Source: Ferrovibrio sp. MS7 (GTDB taxonomy: Bacteria > Pseudomonadota > Alphaproteobacteria > Ferrovibrionales > Ferrovibrionaceae). From it: 64,000 bases of DNA. Of this stretch, positions 1 through 11,727 are shown piece after piece. The notes below the pieces were generated by a model. That model did no database searches. It was not told where the DNA came from and saw nothing but the letters and a program-made list of their open reading frames with translations. The position numbers and the translations under genes were made by a program. Positions within the stretch are counted from its first letter, which is position 1; each line of letters begins with the position of its first letter. Location of the stretch: contig NZ_JBBKBA010000001.1 in assembly GCF_038404985.1 (NCBI RefSeq), positions 2,570,001 to 2,634,000 on the forward strand. Direction: 5' to 3'.

Positions 1-1214
1 GCAGGCTCGATGGCCTGGAAATCCTTGACCGCATCGCTCGCGATCATCCCAATGTGCCGGTGATCATCATTTCCGGTCATGGCAATATCGAAACCGCTGT
101 GTCGGCGATCAAGCGTGGCGCCTACGATTACATCGAGAAGCCGTTCAAGAGCGACCGCCTGCTGCTGCTGGTGGAGCGCGCACTGGAGCAGGCCCGCCTG
201 CGCCGCGAGAACGAGGAACTGCGCCAGCGTTCCGGCAGCATCACCGAGATGATCGGCCATTCGCCGGCGATCAACGCACTGCGTCAGGCCGTGGAGCGGG
301 TGGCGCCAAGCAACAGCCGCGTGCTGATTTCCGGCCCGCCGGGTTCCGGCAAGGAACTGGTGGCGCGGCTGCTGCACGCCCGTTCGCGCCGTGCCGGCGG
401 CCGGCTGGTAGCGCTGAATGCGGCGGCCATGACGCCGGACCGCATGGAAACCGAACTGTTCGGCGTTGAAGAGGCCAGCGGCGGCTCGCATCGCGTCGGT
501 GTGCTGGAAGAAGCCCATGGCGGCACGCTGTTTCTTGATGAAGTGGCTGACATGCCGCTGGAGACCCAGGCCAAGATCCTGCGTGTGCTGACCGAGCAGA
601 GCTTCGAGCGCGTTGGTGGTCGCACCCGCGTACAGGTGGACGTGCGCGTGGTCAGCGGCACCAGCCATGATCTTGCCGCCCGGGTGCAACAGGGCCTGTT
701 CCGCCAGGATCTCTATCATCGCCTCAATGTCGTGCCGCTGAAGGTGCCCGCGCTTCGCGACCGGCGCGAGGATATTCCCGAACTGGCCAAGTATTTCGTG
801 CATTTCGAGGCCCAGCGTCAGGGCGTGCCGGAGCGTGAACTGGCCGAGGATGCGCTGCTGGCGCTGCAATCGGCGGAATGGCCGGGCAATGTGCGCGAGC
901 TGCGCAATGCCGTGGCGCGGCTGCTGATCATGATGCCGGGCGAGCAGCGCGGCGCCATCCATGCCGACATGTTGCCGGCCGATCTTGGCGCCACGCCGCC
1001 AGTGGCTTTGCGGCCCGAGACCACCACGGAAGTGATGGCGCTGCCGCTGCGCGATGCCCGCGAGGTGTTCGAGCGCGAATACCTGCTGGCGCAGATCACC
1101 CGCTTCGGCGGCAATGTTTCGCGCACCGCCAGCTTCATCGGCATGGAACGCTCCGCGCTGCACCGCAAGCTCAAGGCGCTGGGTGTTGCCAATCTCGACC
1201 GCAACGGCAGCTAG
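1..1214 (+). CDS. ntrX: Nitrogen regulation response regulator NtrX, 5' end outside window
   Basis: Response regulator of the NtrY/NtrX two-component system. The frame is open from base 3, so the gene starts before the window and the phosphoacceptor Asp is not visible; the first residues (RLDGLEILDRI) are the end of the receiver helix that follows it, and SGHGN and EKPF complete the receiver. An AAA+ domain follows with Walker A GPPGSGKE and Walker B GGTLFLDE, then a Fis-type helix-turn-helix (GGNVSRTASFIGMERSALHRKLK). The sigma-54 contact motif GAFTGA is absent: the stretch ELFGVEEASGGSHRVG sits where it should be. NtrX orthologues in several alphaproteobacteria are known to lack it. trkA follows directly, as is common in this class. 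Confidence 0.93.
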   Translation, partial: RLDGLEILDRIARDHPNVPVIIISGHGNIETAVSAIKRGAYDYIEKPFKSDRLLLLVERALEQARLRRENEELRQRSGSITEMIGHSPAINALRQAVERVAPSNSRVLISGPPGSGKELVARLLHARSRRAGGRLVALNAAAMTPDRMETELFGVEEASGGSHRVGVLEEAHGGTLFLDEVADMPLETQAKILRVLTEQSFERVGGRTRVQVDVRVVSGTSHDLAARVQQGLFRQDLYHRLNVVPLKVPALRDRREDIPELAKYFVHFEAQRQGVPERELAEDALLALQSAEWPGNVRELRNAVARLLIMMPGEQRGAIHADMLPADLGATPPVALRPETTTEVMALPLRDAREVFEREYLLAQITRFGGNVSRTASFIGMERSALHRKLKALGVANLDRNGS

Positions 1215-1217
1215 GCC

Positions 1218-1268
1218 ATGAAGGTGATCGCGCCATGAAAGTCATCGCGCCATGAAAGTCATCGTTTG
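1218..1268 (+). repeat. Three tandem 17-bp copies of the trkA start region
   Basis: Units begin at 1218, 1235 and 1252, each starting ATGAARGTSATCG. The third is the trkA start. The first two encode the hexapeptide MKVIAP followed by TGA, and each TGA overlaps the next ATG as ATGA. Because the unit is 17 bp, the three starts lie in three different frames. The result is a chain of two six-codon mini-ORFs leading into trkA, right after the ntrX stop at 1212-1214. Confidence 0.9.
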
Positions 1269-2625
1269 TGGCGCCGGCCTGGTTGGCACCACCATCGCCC
1301 GGCAGCTTGCTGCCGAGGGCAATGAAGTGACGGTAATCGACCAGTCGGCGGAGCAGGCGCATAAGGTTGCCGAGACCTACGATCTCCGCTCCATTGTCGG
1401 CCATGCCTCGCATCCGGATGTGCTGGACCGTGCCGGTGCCGCCGATGCCGACATGCTGATCGCGGTGACCTATGCCGACGAGGTCAACATGATCGCCTGT
1501 GAGGTCGGCCGCGCCATTTTCAAGGTGCCGACCAAGATCGCCCGTATCCGCGCCCAGAGCTATCTGAAGCCGGAATGGTCCGATCTGTTCAATGGCGAGA
1601 ATATCTCCATCGACTACATCATCTCGCCGGAAATCGAGGTGGCGCGCGCGATTCACCGCCGCATCCTGACGCCTGGCGCCTTCGACATGATTCCCTTCGC
1701 CGGTGACCGTCTGCGCTTGATCGGCGTGCGCCTGGAAGAAGAATGCCCGGTGCTGAACACGCCGCTGCGCCAGCTTACCGAGCTGTTCCCGGACCTCAAC
1801 ATCAATGTCTGCGGCATCGTGCGCAACGACGAGATGATCGTGCCCGAGGCCGACGATCACATGGAGGCGGGCGACGAAATCTATTTCCTCGCCATGACCA
1901 GCCATGTGCAACGCGCCATGCGGCTGTTTGGCCATGAGGAGCGCGAGGCGCGGCGTATCGTGCTGGCCGGCGGCGGCAATATCGGCCTGTTCCTGGCACG
2001 TGAGATCGAGGCACAGAAATCCGTCAAACTGAAGCTCATCGAGGCCAACCGTGCCCGTGCCGAAAACATTGCCGGCCAGTTGCAGGATACCGTGGTGATC
2101 CAGGGCGATACGCTCGACATGGATATCCTGAATGAGGCCAAGATCTCGCGCGCCGAGGCAATCATTGCGCTGACCAATGATGACGAAGTGAATATCCTCG
2201 CTTCCCTGCTTGCCAAGCGTGCCGGCTGCCAGCGTGCCATCACCCTGGTGAACAATCCGGCCTATGAGAACCTGATCGGCTCGCTAGGTATCGATGTAGT
2301 GGTCAATCCGCGTTCCACCACCGTATCTTCGATCCTGCAGCATGTGCGGCGCGGCCGTATCCGCGGCGTTTACAGCCTGCGCGATGGCGCGGCGGAAGTT
2401 GTGGAGGCGGTGGCGATTCAGACCAGCGCACTGGTGGGCAAGCCGTTGCGTGAGTTGAAGCTGCCTGTCGGCATTATGATTGGCGCCATCGTGCGCGGCG
2501 AGGATGTGGAAATCGCGCGCGGCGATTCCGAGATCGAGGCCGGCGACCGGCTGATCCTGTTCGCGCGCAAGGATGCGGTGAAGAAGGTCGAGAAGCTCTT
2601 CGCCGTGCGGCTTGAATTCTTCTGA
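1252..2625 (+). CDS. trkA: Trk potassium uptake system peripheral protein TrkA
   Basis: Cytoplasmic NAD(H)-binding gating subunit that binds the membrane protein TrkH/TrkG and controls K+ uptake. At 457 aa it has the usual double-RCK layout: a first Rossmann motif GAGLVGTTIA at residues 5-14, RCK-C near 140-220, a second Rossmann motif GGGNIGLFLA near 240-250, and a second RCK-C domain to the C terminus. The start is the last of three tandem ATG units, giving MKVIVCGAGLVG as in known TrkA proteins. It lies 37 nt after ntrX with no separate promoter visible, so transcription with ntrX is likely. Confidence 0.96.
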   Translation: MKVIVCGAGLVGTTIARQLAAEGNEVTVIDQSAEQAHKVAETYDLRSIVGHASHPDVLDRAGAADADMLIAVTYADEVNMIACEVGRAIFKVPTKIARIRAQSYLKPEWSDLFNGENISIDYIISPEIEVARAIHRRILTPGAFDMIPFAGDRLRLIGVRLEEECPVLNTPLRQLTELFPDLNINVCGIVRNDEMIVPEADDHMEAGDEIYFLAMTSHVQRAMRLFGHEEREARRIVLAGGGNIGLFLAREIEAQKSVKLKLIEANRARAENIAGQLQDTVVIQGDTLDMDILNEAKISRAEAIIALTNDDEVNILASLLAKRAGCQRAITLVNNPAYENLIGSLGIDVVVNPRSTTVSSILQHVRRGRIRGVYSLRDGAAEVVEAVAIQTSALVGKPLRELKLPVGIMIGAIVRGEDVEIARGDSEIEAGDRLILFARKDAVKKVEKLFAVRLEFF

Positions 2626-2642
2626 TCCGTGGAGATATCGCG

Positions 2643-3536
2643 ATGTCGCGCGTTGCTTATGTCAATGGCCGTTACCAGCCCTATCGCAATGCCATGGTGC
2701 ATGTGGAGGATCGCGGTTTCCAGTTCGCCGATGGCGTTTATGAAGTGATCGCGGTGATCGGTGGCCGGATGGTGGATGCCGAGGGCCATATCGTACGGCT
2801 GGAGCGCAACCTCGATGAGCTGCGCATCGCGCATCCGATGAGCCGTGCCGCCCTGCAGGTGGTGTTCGAGGAAACCATCCGCCGCAACCGGGTCGATTTC
2901 GGCAGCATCTATGTGCAGGTAACGCGCGGTGCAGCGCGCCGCGATTTCCCATTCCCGGCTGGTGCGCGCCCAACCCTGGTGGCCATCGCCAAGCCGCTGG
3001 ACCGCGCCAAGATCGCTGCCAATGCCGCCAAGGGCGTCGCCGCCATCACCACGCGCGACCAGCGCTGGGCCCGCTGCGACATCAAGAGTGTAGGCCTGCT
3101 GCCGGCGGCGCTGGCTAAGCAGCAAGCCAAGGAAGCCGGCGCCTTCGAGGCCTGGCTGGTGGATGGCGAGGGCAGGGTGACGGAGGGCTCGTCCTCCAAT
3201 GCCTGGATCGTCACCAAGGATGGCGCTCTGGTCACCCGCCAGCTCGATAACGGCATCCTCAGCGGTATCACCCGCTCGGCCATCCTGGCCCTGGCCAAGG
3301 CGGAGGGATTGAAGATCGAGCAGCGTGCTTTCACGCCCGCCGAGGCCTATGAGGCGCGGGAAGCCTTCGTCACTTCCACCACGGCCTTTCTGATGCCGGT
3401 GACCAGTCTGGATGGCAGGCCGATCGGCAATGGCGCGCCGGGCCTGCTTTCAGGAAAAATCCGTGCGCTTTATGAGGTTTATGCCGATTCCCAGGCAGCT
3501 GGCGAACTGCCTTCGGCGCCCTATCTGGCCCCCTGA
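2643..3536 (+). CDS. D-amino acid aminotransferase-like class IV PLP enzyme
   Basis: Fold-type IV PLP aminotransferase of 297 aa. The N-terminal VNGRYQPYRNAMVHVEDRGFQ and DGVYEVI, the catalytic-lysine region DIKSVGLLPA, and EGSSSNAWIV with the later NGILSGITR phosphate-binding stretch are typical of D-alanine/D-amino acid transaminases, with branched-chain aminotransferases and aminodeoxychorismate lyases as relatives. It interconverts D-amino acids and 2-oxo acids, feeding D-Ala and D-Glu for peptidoglycan. It lies 17 nt after trkA in the ntrX-trkA-dat-hfq order common in alphaproteobacteria. The assignment to D-amino acids rests on overall pattern rather than a decisive residue. Confidence 0.85.
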   Translation: MSRVAYVNGRYQPYRNAMVHVEDRGFQFADGVYEVIAVIGGRMVDAEGHIVRLERNLDELRIAHPMSRAALQVVFEETIRRNRVDFGSIYVQVTRGAARRDFPFPAGARPTLVAIAKPLDRAKIAANAAKGVAAITTRDQRWARCDIKSVGLLPAALAKQQAKEAGAFEAWLVDGEGRVTEGSSSNAWIVTKDGALVTRQLDNGILSGITRSAILALAKAEGLKIEQRAFTPAEAYEAREAFVTSTTAFLMPVTSLDGRPIGNGAPGLLSGKIRALYEVYADSQAAGELPSAPYLAP

Positions 3537-3698
3537 GCCACTCCCTCGCCGCTGCATTATGTTGCAGTGCGGCATGGCGTCGCGGGGCTGCACCCGGCAG
3601 GGTTGGGCCATTGTTTTGCCATACTTCGTGTCTATGTTAGCACTATGGGTATTGCACGGTCGGCAACTTGTTAGCCGCGCCGTTCTTTCGGCAAACCC

Positions 3699-3747
3699 GA
3701 CAACAAAAACAAGAACGCGATAACAACAACAAACAAAAAAGAAAGGT
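3699..3747 (+). promoter_or_regulatory. A-rich, ARN-repeat-like leader of hfq
   Basis: The last 55 nt before hfq are almost free of U and rich in A/AAC triplets (ACAACAAAAACAAGAA, then AACAACAACAAACAAAAAA), ending in the Shine-Dalgarno AAAGAAAGG. Such ARN repeats are the known ligand of the Hfq distal face, so the mature Hfq could bind its own ribosome-binding region. A weak promoter candidate (TTGTTT at 3611-3616, 16 nt, TATGTT at 3633-3638) lies upstream. Confidence 0.55.
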
Positions 3748-3753
3748 CCAACG

Positions 3754-4053
3754 ATGGCCGCCGAAAAGCCGCAAAACGTCCAAGACGTTTTCCTCAACCA
3801 CATCCGCAAGACCAAGACCCCGGTCACCGTCTTCCTCGTCAATGGCGTTAAGCTGCAGGGCATCATCAGCTGGTTCGACAATTTCTCGGTGCTGCTGCGC
3901 CGTGATGGTCACATGCAGTTGGTCTACAAGCATGCCATCTCCACCGTGATGCCGTCTGGCCCGATCCAGCTGTTCGACCCGGCCGCCCAGGGTGGCGCTG
4001 GCGGTGCGCAGGGTGGTTCGGCTGGTGGCGCCGCTGGCGGGCACCACGACTGA
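3754..4053 (+). CDS. hfq: RNA chaperone Hfq
   Basis: Hexameric Sm-like protein that pairs small RNAs with mRNAs. The Sm1 segment ([28 protein letters not shown]) and the Sm2 signature (LVYKHAIST) are intact, and the proximal-face YKH residues are present. At 99 aa it is longer than the roughly 80-aa alphaproteobacterial norm because of a Gly/Ala-rich tail after residue 75 ending in HHD. The RBS AAAGAAAGG sits 7 nt before the ATG. hflX follows within a few bases, the classical hfq-hflX order. Confidence 0.97.
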   Translation: MAAEKPQNVQDVFLNHIRKTKTPVTVFLVNGVKLQGIISWFDNFSVLLRRDGHMQLVYKHAISTVMPSGPIQLFDPAAQGGAGGAQGGSAGGAAGGHHD

Positions 4054-4057
4054 TCCC

Positions 4058-5368
4058 TTGAGCGATCAAACCGCGAGCCCGTCCGGCGGCAATGGCGCCG
4101 GACGGGCACTGGTCATCCATCCTGTTCTGAAGGGCGCCGCGCCCGAGAAGCGACAGCCGGAAGCCCGGTTGGCGGAGGCTGTCGGCTTGACTCGCGCCAT
4201 CGACCTCGAGGTGCGCCATGCCGAGGTGATCAACGTCTCGGCATGGCGGCCCGGCACCCTGATCGGGCCGGGCAAGGTTGAGGAACTGGCGCAGCTTATC
4301 CAGGAGCAGCCGGTGGATGTGGTGGTGGTGGATGCCGCTGTCACGCCGGTGCAGCAGCGCAATCTCGAGCGTGGCCTGAAGACCAAGGTGATCGACCGTA
4401 CTGGCCTGATCCTGGAAATCTTCGGTGCCCGCGCCCGCACGCGCGAGGGCCGGCTGCAGGTCGAGTTGGCGCATCTCACCTATCAGCGCTCACGCCTGGT
4501 GCGGTCCTGGACCCACCTTGAGCGCCAGCGCGGCGGCTTTGGCTTCCTCGGCGGCCCTGGCGAAAGCCAGCTTGAAATGGACCGCCGCATCATCGGCGAC
4601 CGCATCACCCGCATCAAGGCGGAGCTGGAACATGTGGTGACGACGCGTGGCCTGCACCGCCGCGCGCGCCAGAAGGTGCCTTATCCGGTGGTCGCCCTGG
4701 TCGGCTATACCAATGCCGGCAAATCCACGCTGTTCAACCGCCTGACCCGCGCCGACGTGTTCGCCAAGGACCTGCTGTTCGCGACGCTGGATCCGACCAT
4801 GCGCGTGGTGAAGCTGCCGTCGGGCCGCAAGGTGATCCTGTCCGATACCGTGGGTTTCATCTCCGATCTCCCGACCCATCTGGTTGCCGCCTTCCGCGCC
4901 ACCCTGGAAGAGGTGGTGGCCGCTGACTTGGTGCTGCATGTGCGCGACATGGCGCATCCCGACTGGGCGGCGCAGGGCAGCGATGTGGATGCCGTACTGG
5001 CCTCGCTCGGCATCACCGACACTTCCGGTCACAAGCTGATGCAGGCCTGGAACAAGATCGACCAGATGGAGCCGGAAGCCCGCGAGACGCTGCTGAATCA
5101 GGCTGAGCGGCAGGATGAGGTGGTGGCGATTTCGGCTCTGGATGGCAGCGGCTGCGACCTGCTGTTGGCCCGCATCGACGCCCGGCTTGGCGATGACCGG
5201 GTGGAGCTGGACCTGACGCTGCCGGCTGCCGATGGCGCCGCGCTGGCTTGGCTGCATCGCCACGGCGAGGTGCGCAGCATGGCGGAGAAGGACGGGGAAC
5301 TGCATCTGGCGGTCAGCCTCAGTCCCGGCGAGTATGGCCGCTGGCAGAAGCGGCAGCAGGGAGCTTAG
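4058..5368 (+). CDS. hflX: GTPase HflX
   Basis: Ribosome-associated GTPase that splits stalled or heat-stressed 70S ribosomes. The N-terminal HflX domain (SAWRPGTLIGPGKVEEL-type), a helical linker, and the G domain are present: G1 GYTNAGKST, G3 DTVG, G4 NKID. The frame is open further upstream into hfq, but the TTG at 4058, 4 nt after the hfq stop, gives LSDQTASPSGG and a normal length of 436 aa; a start inside hfq at 3992 would add 22 residues without family support. The start codon is therefore probable rather than certain, and no strong Shine-Dalgarno precedes it. Confidence 0.93.
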   Translation: MSDQTASPSGGNGAGRALVIHPVLKGAAPEKRQPEARLAEAVGLTRAIDLEVRHAEVINVSAWRPGTLIGPGKVEELAQLIQEQPVDVVVVDAAVTPVQQRNLERGLKTKVIDRTGLILEIFGARARTREGRLQVELAHLTYQRSRLVRSWTHLERQRGGFGFLGGPGESQLEMDRRIIGDRITRIKAELEHVVTTRGLHRRARQKVPYPVVALVGYTNAGKSTLFNRLTRADVFAKDLLFATLDPTMRVVKLPSGRKVILSDTVGFISDLPTHLVAAFRATLEEVVAADLVLHVRDMAHPDWAAQGSDVDAVLASLGITDTSGHKLMQAWNKIDQMEPEARETLLNQAERQDEVVAISALDGSGCDLLLARIDARLGDDRVELDLTLPAADGAALAWLHRHGEVRSMAEKDGELHLAVSLSPGEYGRWQKRQQGA

Positions 5369-5370
5369 GG

Positions 5371-6192
5371 ATGATCGACATGTCGGCGGTGAACCGCCTG
5401 CTGGTGGAGGCGGCGAAGGAAACCATCCTGCCGCATTTTCGCCAGCTCAAGGCCGGCGAGGTGGATACCAAGGCCGGGCCGCATGATGTCGTTACTGTTG
5501 CCGACCGCGCCGCCGAAGCCTGGCTCGGCCCGAAGCTGAAGGCACTTGCGTCGGATTCCGTGATTGTCGGCGAAGAAGCCGCCAGCGCCGATGAAAGCGT
5601 GATGGAAGCCCTGCGCCGCCCGGGCATTGCCTGGCTGATCGATCCGGTGGATGGCACGGCCAATTTTGCCGTCGGCTCGGCCTTGTTCGCCGTCATGGTT
5701 ACCATGGTGCGCGATGGCGAGGCGGAAGCGAGCTGGATTCACGATCCGGTGCGTGGCGTCACCGCCATGGCGCGGCGCGGGCATGGCGCCTGGATGCTGG
5801 AAGCCGATGGGACAGAGCGGCGTTTCCAGTTATCGAAACCCGCCAGCCTGGCGCATCTCTCAGGCGCGCCGAATATCCGCTATGGCGAGCGCGATTTCGC
5901 CGCACGCATCGCGCATCGGCTCGACCGTACCGCGGGTGTGTTCATCCTGCGCTGTGCCGGCCAGGAATACATGGCCATTGCCGAAGGGCACATCCATTAC
6001 GCGCTCTATAACCGCGCCTTGCCCTGGGATCATGCTGCTGGCTGCCTGCTGATCGAGGAAGCCGGCGGGGTGGCGAAGCGGCTGGATGGCAGCCGGTATC
6101 GCGCCGCCGACAAGCCCTGGGGCAGCCCGCTTGTCGTGGCCTGCGGCGACGATGCTTGGAACTGGCTGAAATCAGGCGTTTTTGACCCCTGA
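5371..6192 (+). CDS. Inositol monophosphatase family protein
   Basis: Mg2+-dependent phosphatase of the IMPase/FBPase/CysQ fold, 273 aa. The metal-binding motifs are visible: VGEEAA (Glu), WLIDPVDGTANF (Asp-Pro-x-Asp-Gly-Thr), and WDHAAGCLLIEEAGG near the C terminus. The ATG at 5371, 2 nt after the hflX stop and preceded by GGGAGCTTAGGG, gives a normal N terminus; the frame is open upstream inside hflX but that part is not homologous. The substrate (inositol-1-P, histidinol-P, PAP or other) cannot be told from sequence; a histidinol-phosphatase role is a common alternative in this family. Confidence 0.88.
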   Translation: MIDMSAVNRLLVEAAKETILPHFRQLKAGEVDTKAGPHDVVTVADRAAEAWLGPKLKALASDSVIVGEEAASADESVMEALRRPGIAWLIDPVDGTANFAVGSALFAVMVTMVRDGEAEASWIHDPVRGVTAMARRGHGAWMLEADGTERRFQLSKPASLAHLSGAPNIRYGERDFAARIAHRLDRTAGVFILRCAGQEYMAIAEGHIHYALYNRALPWDHAAGCLLIEEAGGVAKRLDGSRYRAADKPWGSPLVVACGDDAWNWLKSGVFDP

Positions 6193-6335
6193 TTTCCCCC
6201 CCTGTAAAGGGGGCCGCGGCGTTGCCCGGAGAAGCCCGGATATGCTAGTTTTCTCAGCCTGATTCCAGCGCCGAAAACCGGGGCGAGTCGAGGCCATTTC
6301 CGCCTTGTTCCCGACCTTTACCCGGATCCCGTCCA

Positions 6336-9058
<2,723 letters not shown>

Positions 9059-9062
<4 letters not shown>

Positions 9063-9580
9063 GCAAGACCCGTATCGGTCTCTACCCGGGCACGTTCGAT
9101 CCGGTTACCAAGGGCCATTACGACATCATCAAGCGCGCCGCCAAGCTGGTGGACAAGCTGGTGGTTGGCGTGGCGGTGAATGCCGGCAAGGGCCCACTTT
9201 TCTCGCTTGAAGAACGCGTCGCCATGGTGCGCGAGGAAATCGGGCCGCTGATGCCCGGCGCCACCGAATTCGAGGTCAAGCCGTTCTCCAACCTGCTGAT
9301 GCATTTCGCCATGGATATCGGCGCGGCGGTAATCATCCGCGGCCTGCGCGCGGTGTCTGACTTCGAATACGAATTCCAGATGGTAGGCATGAATGCCCGC
9401 CTCAATTCCGAAATCGAGACCGTGTTCCTCATGGCCTCGGATAACCACCAGTTCATCGCCTCGCGCCTGGTCAAGGAGATCGGCATGCTGGGCGGCGATG
9501 TGGCTCCCTTCGTGTCGCCGCGTGTCGCCGAGCGGCTGCTGGCGCGGGTTGCCGCGTTGAAGGAAGGCCGTTCCGAATGA
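9059..9580 (+). CDS. coaD: Phosphopantetheine adenylyltransferase
   Basis: Penultimate enzyme of coenzyme A synthesis, joining 4'-phosphopantetheine and ATP to dephospho-CoA. At 173 aa it has the nucleotidyltransferase motif [14 protein letters not shown] (T/HxGH type) at residues 9-22, [15 protein letters not shown] in the middle, and the ISSR-like [10 protein letters not shown] near residue 130. The ATG overlaps the gyrA stop as ATGA, so translation is probably coupled. Its own stop overlaps the following cyclophilin gene in the same way. Confidence 0.96.
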
Positions 9581-10128
9581 TCCGCCGTCAGTTCCTGGTT
9601 GCCGCTGCCGCCCTTTGCGCTGCTCTGCCGTTTGCCGCCCGGGCGCAGGTGACGGACCCGGAGAATACGCTGTATCTCGACCTGGAGTGGGGCCGCGTGG
9701 TCATCGCCATGCGCCCCGATCTGGCGCCGCGCCATGTGGCCCGGATCAAGGAACTGGTGCGCCAGGGCTTCTACGACGGCATCGTGTTCCATCGCGTGAT
9801 CCGCGGCTTCATGGCGCAGGCCGGCGATCCCAACGGCCGAGGCGATGGCGGCTCGGGTCAGAAGCTGCCGGCTGAATTCAGTTCGCAGAGCCATGTGCGC
9901 GGCACCGTGTCGATGGCCCGCACCAACGATCCCAACAGCGCCGATAGCCAGTTCTTCATCTGCCTGGATGCCGCCACCTACCTTGACCGCCAGTACACGG
10001 TCTGGGGCAAGGTGGTGTCGGGCATGGAATTCGTCGACCGCATCAAGAAGGGCGCGCCGGGCAGCGGCATTGTCGATGGCCCTGACAAGATTGTCCGCAT
10101 GCGCGTCGCCGCCGACGTGAAATCCTGA
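9577..10128 (+). CDS. Exported cyclophilin-type peptidyl-prolyl isomerase
   Basis: Peptidyl-prolyl cis-trans isomerase with an N-terminal signal peptide (RR, then a hydrophobic run to a PFAARAQ cleavage site near residue 24), so it should act in the periplasm on folding secreted proteins. The cyclophilin core is complete: [38 protein letters not shown], and YTVWGKV. At 183 aa it has normal PpiA-like length. It overlaps coaD by 4 nt and is followed 23 nt later by a cytosolic paralogue, so the two look like a tandem duplication split between compartments. Confidence 0.93.
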   Translation: MIRRQFLVAAAALCAALPFAARAQVTDPENTLYLDLEWGRVVIAMRPDLAPRHVARIKELVRQGFYDGIVFHRVIRGFMAQAGDPNGRGDGGSGQKLPAEFSSQSHVRGTVSMARTNDPNSADSQFFICLDAATYLDRQYTVWGKVVSGMEFVDRIKKGAPGSGIVDGPDKIVRMRVAADVKS

Positions 10129-10151
10129 ACCTATAAGCCGGAGCCGCCACT

Positions 10152-10631
10152 ATGAGCGCCGATCTCGAGAACACCCTCTACCTCGAACTCAAGGATGGCC
10201 GCGTCACCATCGCCCTGCGCCCGGACTTGGCGCCGAAGCATGTGGCGCGGATCAAGGAACTGGCGCGGCAGCATTTCTATGATGGCCTCAAGTTCCATCG
10301 CGTGATCGATGGCTTCATGGCGCAGACCGGCTGCCCGCGCGGCACTGGCACCGGCGGCTCGGGCCAGAATCTCAAGGCCGAGTTCAACAAGGAGTCGCAT
10401 CAGCGCGGCACCTGTTCGATGGCCCGGGCGCAGAACCCGGATAGCGCCGACAGCCAGTTCTTCATCTGCTTCGACGATGCCAGCTTCCTTGATGGCCAGT
10501 ATACCGTCTGGGGCCAGGTCATCGACGGCATGGAGCGCGTCGATGGCATCAAGAAGGGCGATCAGCGCAACAACGGCTCCGTGAGCGATCCGGATAAGAT
10601 CGTGTCGCTGCGCGTCGCCGCCGACGTCTGA
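10152..10631 (+). CDS. ppiB: Cytosolic cyclophilin-type peptidyl-prolyl isomerase
   Basis: Peptidyl-prolyl isomerase of 159 aa without a signal peptide, expected in the cytoplasm. The cyclophilin motifs [44 protein letters not shown] and YTVWGQVIDGMERVD are intact. It is closely similar to the upstream exported gene over the whole catalytic domain; the main differences are the missing leader and a short insertion (KKGDQRNNGSVSDPD) near the C terminus. It lies between the exported copy and queA on the same strand, in one continuous gene run. Confidence 0.94.
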   Translation: MSADLENTLYLELKDGRVTIALRPDLAPKHVARIKELARQHFYDGLKFHRVIDGFMAQTGCPRGTGTGGSGQNLKAEFNKESHQRGTCSMARAQNPDSADSQFFICFDDASFLDGQYTVWGQVIDGMERVDGIKKGDQRNNGSVSDPDKIVSLRVAADV

Positions 10632-10662
10632 TCCGCCGGGCCTTGTGCCCGGCACTTGAACC

Positions 10663-11727
10663 ATGCTGGTCGACGACTTCGATTTCCCACTGCCGGCGGC
10701 CCTGATCGCCGAGCGGCCCGTGTCGCCGCGCGATGCCGCGCGACTGCTGCTCTGGCCGTCTGATGGCCATGCGTATCATGTCCGCGACCTGCCGGATCTG
10801 CTGCGGCCGGGCGACCTGCTGGTGTTCAACGATACCAAGGTAATCCCGGCGCGGCTGTTCGGCCGCCGCGAGCGCGAGCCGCTGGTGGCGGTGGAAGTGC
10901 TGCTGCTCAAATCATTGGGCCAGCGGCTGTGGTCGGCGATGGCGCGACCGGCCCGCCGCCTCAAGCCGGGCGACCGGCTGCTGCTGGATGGTGGTCTGGT
11001 CGCCGAGGTGGCCGAGCGGCTGCCCGGCGTCGATGGCCTGAGCCTGCGCATCGACCGCGAGGATGCCGACTTGCTGCCGCTGCTTGAGCGCGCCGGTGCC
11101 ATGCCGCTGCCACCCTATATCGTCGCCCAGCGCCCGGCCGATGCCCGCGACCATGCCGATTACCAGACTGTCTATGCAGCAAAGCCCGGCGCGGTGGCCG
11201 CGCCCACGGCGGGGCTGCATTTCACCCCGGAGCTGCTGCGCCGCCTGGAGCAGCGCGGCATCGGTCGCGCCACGGTGACGCTGCATGTCGGCGCTGGCAC
11301 CTTCCTGCCGGTGAAAGCCGAGCGGGTGGAAGAACACCGTATGCATGCCGAATGGGGCGAGGTGGATGAGGCGGCGGCCCAAGCGATCCGTGCCGCCAAG
11401 GCGCAGGGTGGCCGCATCGTGGCGGTCGGCACTACCAGCTTGCGGCTGCTGGAAACCGCGGCGCGCGAGCATGGCGACGTGCGGCCCTGGCGCGGCGATA
11501 CCGATATCTTCATCACGCCCGGCTTCCGTTTCCGCGCCGTGGATGCGCTGATGACCAATTTCCACCTGCCGCGCTCCACCCTGGTCATGCTGGTGGCAGC
11601 CTTTGTCGGCCAGGAGGCGCAACGCGCCCTCTATGCCAGGGCCATTGCGGAAGGCTATCGTTTCTATTCCTACGGCGATTCCTCGCTGCTGTTCAGGGCT
11701 GCCCCCATGCGTGTCGCTACCCCATGA
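10663..11727 (+). CDS. queA: S-adenosylmethionine:tRNA ribosyltransferase-isomerase
   Basis: Queuosine synthesis enzyme that transfers the ribosyl part of SAM to preQ1 in tRNA, forming epoxyqueuosine. At 354 aa it starts with the typical [16 protein letters not shown], followed by [24 protein letters not shown], and later [23 protein letters not shown] and [17 protein letters not shown]. The ATG at 10663 matches the family start. The stop overlaps tgt by 4 nt, so the two consecutive queuosine genes are translationally coupled. Confidence 0.97.
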   Translation: MLVDDFDFPLPAALIAERPVSPRDAARLLLWPSDGHAYHVRDLPDLLRPGDLLVFNDTKVIPARLFGRREREPLVAVEVLLLKSLGQRLWSAMARPARRLKPGDRLLLDGGLVAEVAERLPGVDGLSLRIDREDADLLPLLERAGAMPLPPYIVAQRPADARDHADYQTVYAAKPGAVAAPTAGLHFTPELLRRLEQRGIGRATVTLHVGAGTFLPVKAERVEEHRMHAEWGEVDEAAAQAIRAAKAQGGRIVAVGTTSLRLLETAAREHGDVRPWRGDTDIFITPGFRFRAVDALMTNFHLPRSTLVMLVAAFVGQEAQRALYARAIAEGYRFYSYGDSSLLFRAAPMRVATP

